Origin: Paenirhizobium daejeonense
GTDB taxonomy: Bacteria > Pseudomonadota > Alphaproteobacteria > Rhizobiales > Rhizobiaceae
Direction: 5' to 3'
Length of the DNA: 64,000 bases
Assembly: GCF_014280875.1 (NCBI RefSeq)
Contig: NZ_JACLAL010000007.1
Coordinates: 1 to 64,000 of the forward strand
Part shown: positions 60,166 to 64,000 of the stretch, in pieces
How positions within the stretch are numbered: the first letter of the stretch is position 1
Layout: every line of letters starts with the position of its first letter
Position numbers and translations under genes: made by a program
Notes under the pieces: model-generated
Told to the model about the DNA's origin: nothing
Database searches by the model: none
Seen by the model: the letters and a program-made list of their open reading frames with translations, nothing else

Positions 60166-61374
60166 ATGGAAATCGTTTCGCAAGCGAACATCGACGTGCT
60201 GGCACCGACCGATCATGCGCGCTCCCGCAATCTGACGCTGCTGGCCTTGGCGCTCGGCAGCTTTTCGATCGGAACTTCTGAGTTTGCCAGCATGGGCATC
60301 ATTCAGCTCTTCTCGAAGAGCCTCGGCGTCAGCATTCCCGACGCGACCAGCGCGATCGCAGCTTACGCCTTCGGTGTCGTCATCGGCGCGCCGCTTGTGA
60401 CGCTGGCGGCAGCCCGCCTCAATCGCCGCACCCTGCTTCTGGCTCTGATGGGCCTGTTCATCGCCGGCAACGTGCTCTCGGCGATGGCTACGAACCTTGG
60501 CTTCTTCATGGTGGCCCGCTTCATCAGCGGCATGCCGCAGGGCGCCTATTTCGGTGCAGGCGCAGTCGTGGCCTCCTATATCGTCGGGCCGGGACAGGCT
60601 GGAAAGGCCTTCGCCATCGTCATGACCGGGCTGACCGTCGCGACGATCGTCGGCTCGCCTCTGGCAACGTTCCTTGGACAGACGATCGGCTGGCGTGAAA
60701 CCTATCTTGCCGTGGCGGCCTTCTCGCTTCTCGCCTTCGGCGCCATCTTTCAATGGGTTCCGCGCACCAGGGCGCTCGACGGTGTCCCCATCATCCAGGA
60801 AGTCTCCTCGCTTCGCAAGCCGCAGGTGTGGGGCGTAATGATCGTTGCCGCACTCGGTATCTCGAGCATCTTTGCCGTCTACACCTTCATCGCGCCGATG
60901 GTCACCGATGTCGTGAAGCTGTCGCCTGAAACGATCCCGGTTGCACTCGCACTGTTCGGCATCGGCATGACAGTCGGCAATATCTACGGCGGCAAGCTCG
61001 CCGATCGCTATCCTGCACGCGGCATCGTCCTTGGGTTCGGCAGCACGCTGCTGATCCTGGCTGCGCTGGCGCTCGGCGGCACCCATCCGGTAGTCTTCTT
61101 TCCGGCCATGTTCGGCGTCGGTGCGGCCATGATGGCGGCAATCCCCACGATCCAGGTACGGCTGACGAACTTCGGACCGGAAGCCCCGAGCCTGATGGGT
61201 GCGATGAACCTCGCTTCGCTCAATGTTGCAAACGCGATCGGCGCCTGGGCAGGCAGTATCGCGGTCGGGGCCGGTTACGGTCTCCTGTCCGCCGCCTGGG
61301 CAGGGTTTGCCGTCACGCTGCTGGGACTGGTAGTGTTCGGCCTGACCCTGCTTAACCGGCTGGCTAGGATTTGA
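60166..61374 (+). CDS. MFS transporter (DHA1, AraJ-like exporter)
   Basis: The 402-residue, 12-helix transporter starts METVSQ-like (read MEIVSQANIDVL) and shows LTLLALALGSFSIGTSEFASMGIIQL, then AYAFGVVIGAPLVTLAAARLNRRTLLLALMGLF. The motif MVARFISGMPQGAYFGAGAVVASYIV follows. This is the sugar-efflux/AraJ-like drug-proton antiporter branch. It has a loop with QEVSSLRKPQVWGVMIVA between halves. The gene ends at TGA 61372-61374, four bases before IS6 copy 2. The exported compound is unknown. Confidence 0.9.
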   Translation: MEIVSQANIDVLAPTDHARSRNLTLLALALGSFSIGTSEFASMGIIQLFSKSLGVSIPDATSAIAAYAFGVVIGAPLVTLAAARLNRRTLLLALMGLFIAGNVLSAMATNLGFFMVARFISGMPQGAYFGAGAVVASYIVGPGQAGKAFAIVMTGLTVATIVGSPLATFLGQTIGWRETYLAVAAFSLLAFGAIFQWVPRTRALDGVPIIQEVSSLRKPQVWGVMIVAALGISSIFAVYTFIAPMVTDVVKLSPETIPVALALFGIGMTVGNIYGGKLADRYPARGIVLGFGSTLLILAALALGGTHPVVFFPAMFGVGAAMMAAIPTIQVRLTNFGPEAPSLMGAMNLASLNVANAIGAWAGSIAVGAGYGLLSAAWAGFAVTLLGLVVFGLTLLNRLARI

Positions 61375-61377
61375 AGA

Positions 61378-62263
61378 GGCCTGTCGCAATTTTTTGTGGT
61401 TAACGTGCTGTTGACCACAACGGTGGAAATCCGCTCCCGATGAAGCGGAGCGTAGCCATGATTCTGAGTGCAATTGCCGAGAAGCTGAAGCGCTAGTCGA
61501 AGGATGATTTCAAGGGTCGGCATTTCGAGGCATGGCTGATCGTGCAGGCGGTGACCTGGTATTTTCGGTACCCGCTCAGCTATAGAGATCTCGAGGAGAT
61601 GTTCCGCGAGCGCGGCTTCGAGGTCGACCACAGCACCATCAATAGGTGGGTCCTCGCCTATGCACCTATCATCGAGAAGCGCCTACGCCAGTTCCGCCGA
61701 CCGCATTGTGGCTCAGTCAGGATTGACGAGACCTACGTCAAGATCCGCGGCAAGTGGCGATACCTCTACCGCGCCATCGACAAGCAGGGCAACCCGATCG
61801 ACTTCCTGCTCACCGCAAAGCGCGACCTTGATGCCGCGAAGCGATTCTTTCGCATGATGCTCAAGGACGAGCCGCTACTCTCGCCGGGGAAGATCGGCAC
61901 AGATGGCGCCAACACGTTTCCGTCAACGATCAAGACAGCCGTCGAGGACGGGCTCCTGCGTCCAGGCCCGCTACATTATGTCACCAAGCATCTCCAACAA
62001 GGCATCGAAAGCGATCACTTCCGAGTGAAGAAGAACATGCCCAAGATCGGCTGCTTTCAGTCATTTAAAACGGCGCGCCGGACGATCGCTGGGTTCGAAG
62101 CGATGTTGTGGCTGCGGAAAGGCTTCGGCTTTTCCGGCGACTGGACCGTCAACGACCAGAATGATCTGCTCGGCCGCATCTTCGGACTTCAAAAGGTTAA
62201 CAAATCGTGAAACTGCCACCCGTGCTGGGTAGTCTCAGCCTTCTGAGAGGTTTGCGACAAGCC
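61378..62263 (+). mobile_element. IS6-family insertion sequence, copy 2
   Basis: An 886-bp element with GGCCTGTCGCAA at the left and TTTGCGACAAGCC at the right. It is in the opposite orientation to copy 1. No 8-bp duplication flanks it (TTTGAAGA against CGTTCGAC). It cuts an IS3 remnant on its right. Confidence 0.85.
61458..62210 (+). pseudogene. IS6 transposase with amber codon near the start
   Basis: From ATG 61458 the frame reads MILSAIAEKLKR and then TAG at 61494-61496, where copy 1 has CAG (Gln). The remainder is intact to TAA-type stop 62210, including SVRIDETYVKIRG and IGTDGANTF. An internal ATG at 61542 would give 222 residues lacking the N-terminal DNA-binding start, probably inactive. 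The rest of the protein is almost identical to copy 1. Confidence 0.85.
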
Positions 62264-62395
62264 CGTTCGACTACATCGAGATGTTCTGCAACCCGAAACG
62301 CAAGCACGTCAGGAACGGGATGCTGTCGCCCGTCGAGTTCGAGAAGCAGCAGAAAATCTAAGCTGAGGGTGTCTACGAAACTCGGGGCGATTCAT
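62264..62395 (+). mobile_element. IS3-family 3' end fragment
   Basis: From 62266 the sequence reads FDYIEMFCNPKRKHVRNGM and on to a stop at 62359-62361. This is the typical C-terminus of an IS3-family orfB. The end repeat-like GGTGTCTACGAAACTC follows (62368 on). The rest was removed by IS6 copy 2. It differs from the IS3 fragment at 1398-2168, so these are two different IS3 elements. Confidence 0.75.
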
Positions 62396-62500
62396 TGCCC
62401 TGAAGTAGATTACCCCGACAACATCCCCATTGCGGAACCCAAAAATTAGCTATAATTGGAGCGTAACACTCCAGTTTATGGACGTGACGAGGCTGCCGGC

Positions 62501-62989
62501 GTGACGACGAAGCAAACCGAATTTGAGGCACTTTATGTATCCGAACGCGTCCGCTTGGAAAAGCTCGCGGGGCGCATGATCGGCCGTTCGAATGCCCCCG
62601 ACACGGTGCAGGACGTCTTTATGTTGCTTTGGTCCCGAGCAAGGGAGCATGTCTGCCTAACGCCATCCTATCTCTCGCGGGCCACGCAGTTCACGGCAAT
62701 CAGCCATCTGCGCGCGGAACGGCGACGCCAGAGCCTTGCAAGTGGGCTCACGGAAGAACAGCATGCGCAGCCGGTGATCCAGCCGGACCAGATCGTGTCG
62801 GCGCGTCAGGAGCTTCAGTGCCTGCAGGCGACGATTTCCAATCTTCCGGCCCGCACGCGGCAGGTTTTTTTGCTAAACCGCTTGCATGACTGCAGCTATG
62901 ACGAGATCGCGGTCGCGCTGAACATCTCGTATAGCACCGTCGAGCGCGAAATCGCCAGGGCGCTTCTCGCCTGCCGGCAAATGCGATAA
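62501..62989 (+). CDS. FecI-like ECF sigma factor
   Basis: The 162-residue protein has region 2 (FEALYVSERVRLEKLAGRMIGRSNAPDTVQDVFMLLWSRA) and region 4 (ISNLPARTRQVFLLNRLHDCSYDEIAVALNISYSTVEREIARALLACR). This is the iron-starvation sigma type. The start is uncertain: GTG 62501 is chosen, with TTG 62456 upstream also in frame. A FecR-type gene follows 98 bases downstream, the standard pair controlling a TonB-dependent siderophore receptor. Confidence 0.9.
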   Translation: MTTKQTEFEALYVSERVRLEKLAGRMIGRSNAPDTVQDVFMLLWSRAREHVCLTPSYLSRATQFTAISHLRAERRRQSLASGLTEEQHAQPVIQPDQIVSARQELQCLQATISNLPARTRQVFLLNRLHDCSYDEIAVALNISYSTVEREIARALLACRQMR

Positions 62990-63087
62990 TCGACCGATCA
63001 TGTGAGGGCAGGCGTCGCCGTCGCTCGATATGCTGGTGAGGGGGCTAGTCTTCTCACACCGATTTGCGAATTGAGGCTATCCCATCC

Positions 63088-64000
63088 ATGACGGACCAAA
63101 AGCAGACATCTGCCGATACTACGCGGATCGAGCGGGAGGCGATTGCGTGGTTTACCCGCATGAACGGAAAACCGTCCCACCAGGATCGCCGCGACTTTGA
63201 AGACTGGCTCGACGCCGCGCCCGAGCACCGGACCGCCTTTGAGGGTGTCGAAGGGCTCTGGTCGGATCTCGGCGCATCCATGCAGGTTGGCGGTCGGGTA
63301 GAGGATAGCCTCGCTCTGCCGCTCGAGAAGATCAGCCGGTTGCGAGAACGGCGAGCGGGCCTCAAGGCCAGCGCCGTCATTGTCAGCTGTCTCGCGCTTC
63401 TCATCGCTGGAACCTGGACATTGCTTGAACGGCCCCATCTGCTGCAGGACATGCGAGCGGACGTCGTTTCGCCGCGGGGCGACCGCAAGGCCTTGACGCT
63501 GAGCGACGGCTCACATGTTCTGCTCGATGCTGACAGCGCACTCGATGTCAGGGTTTCGGGTTCGGAGAGACGCGTGCGGTTGCTGCGCGGAACGGCCTTC
63601 TTCCAGATCACGCATACCGGCACGCCTTTCGTCGTCGAAGCCGCGGGCGGTGAAGTCCGCGTTCTCGGCACAGAATTCGACGTGTCGCTCAAGGAAGACC
63701 GGCAGGTCACCGTCACCCTTGCCAAGGGCAGCATCCAAGTCGCCATGATCGGCAGCAGCAAGGATGTCGTCCTCAAGCCGGGGGAGAGTGTCGACTACGG
63801 AACCGGAGGGTTAAGCCTCGTCAAGCAGGCGGTGATCGAGGACGAGATGGCCTGGCATAACGGCCGCTTCATTTTCAACAATGCCCGGCTCGCCGACGTG
63901 CTTGCCCAGATCGGGCGCTATCGCGCCGGTCGCATCGTAATCCTGGGGTTGAGGCTCGGAGAACTGAGGGTCAGCGGCAATATCGAGCTCGACGAGACCG
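63088..64000 (+). CDS. FecR-like anti-sigma/sensor protein, partial (runs off the window)
   Basis: ATG 63088 opens a frame still open at the window end, 304 codons. The cytoplasmic DUF4880-type N-part has EAIAWFTRMNGKPSHQDRRDFEDWLDAAPEHRTAFEGVEGLW. A single membrane helix lies at about 93-112. The FecR domain has SPRGDRKALTLSDGSHVLLDADSALDV, then FFQITHTGTPFVVEAAGGEVRVLGTEFDV. It relays receptor binding to the sigma factor just upstream. A TonB-dependent receptor gene is expected beyond the edge. Confidence 0.9.
   Translation, partial: MTDQKQTSADTTRIEREAIAWFTRMNGKPSHQDRRDFEDWLDAAPEHRTAFEGVEGLWSDLGASMQVGGRVEDSLALPLEKISRLRERRAGLKASAVIVSCLALLIAGTWTLLERPHLLQDMRADVVSPRGDRKALTLSDGSHVLLDADSALDVRVSGSERRVRLLRGTAFFQITHTGTPFVVEAAGGEVRVLGTEFDVSLKEDRQVTVTLAKGSIQVAMIGSSKDVVLKPGESVDYGTGGLSLVKQAVIEDEMAWHNGRFIFNNARLADVLAQIGRYRAGRIVILGLRLGELRVSGNIELDET

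Noticed and set aside
59977..61473. Long reverse frame of about 498 codons
   Set aside because: It is antisense to the MFS transporter gene and very rich in Arg, His, Gln and Asp; no family features.

Overview
The window looks like accessory DNA, probably a plasmid or large island, of an alphaproteobacterium in the Rhizobiales (Rhizobium/Agrobacterium/Ochrobactrum-type). The reasons are GC-rich coding, many LysR/TetR/AraC regulators each next to its own small catabolic unit, three ABC importer gene sets or parts of them, a DUF1403 plus ScpB-like pair of the kind seen on rhizobial plasmids, and IS3, IS6 and IS66 insertion sequences. No rRNA, tRNA, replication or conjugation genes were seen. 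Identifications come from reading motifs, not from searches.

Layout. 1-8114 is a decayed margin: a DUF1403 gene with an in-frame stop, an ScpB-like gene cut by an IS3 fragment, a DUF1330-like gene cut by the same fragment, intact TetR, aldo/keto reductase, AraC, DUF2239 and DUF1330-like genes, and an alpha/beta hydrolase cut by IS6 copy 1. 8115-61377 lies between two IS6-family copies in inverted orientation. It starts with a nucleotidyltransferase-fold gene behind a perfect palindrome. Next come redox and stress genes (LysR, AhpD-like, peroxiredoxin, CGNR regulator, hydrolase, ECF sigma with two tandem NrsF-like proteins, GST, TetR, DUF1223, CopD-like, TPR). A metabolic group follows (esterase, TPP enzyme, OpgC-like, CaiB/BaiF, YHS protein). 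Then come a TnpA-AraC gene fusion, a chemoreceptor, and a LysR/PrpF/ABC unit.

37.8-47.7 kb holds a reverse-strand cluster: a tannase-like esterase, a Tat-exported serine hydrolase, a complete oligopeptide/dipeptide-type ABC importer, and a second, leaderless serine hydrolase of the same family. I read this as export-side hydrolysis, import, then cytosolic hydrolysis of an unknown plant-derived ester or amide. 48.0-51.3 kb is an IS66 element with recognisable inverted repeats and a perfect 8-bp target duplication. Inside it, downstream of tnpC, it carries two extra small genes on the opposite strand.

51.3-57.6 kb is a compact defence/anti-defence block: a very large tyrosine recombinase next to a perfect 16-bp inverted repeat, an HNH endonuclease with an extra N-terminal domain, an unknown protein, an Abi-type HEPN protein, and an ArdC-like antirestriction protein. 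57.8-61.4 kb has an aldo/keto reductase, a LysR regulator and an MFS exporter. After IS6 copy 2 (transposase interrupted by an amber codon) and an IS3 tail fragment, the window ends with a FecI-like sigma factor and the start of its FecR partner, which suggests an iron-siderophore receptor gene beyond the edge.
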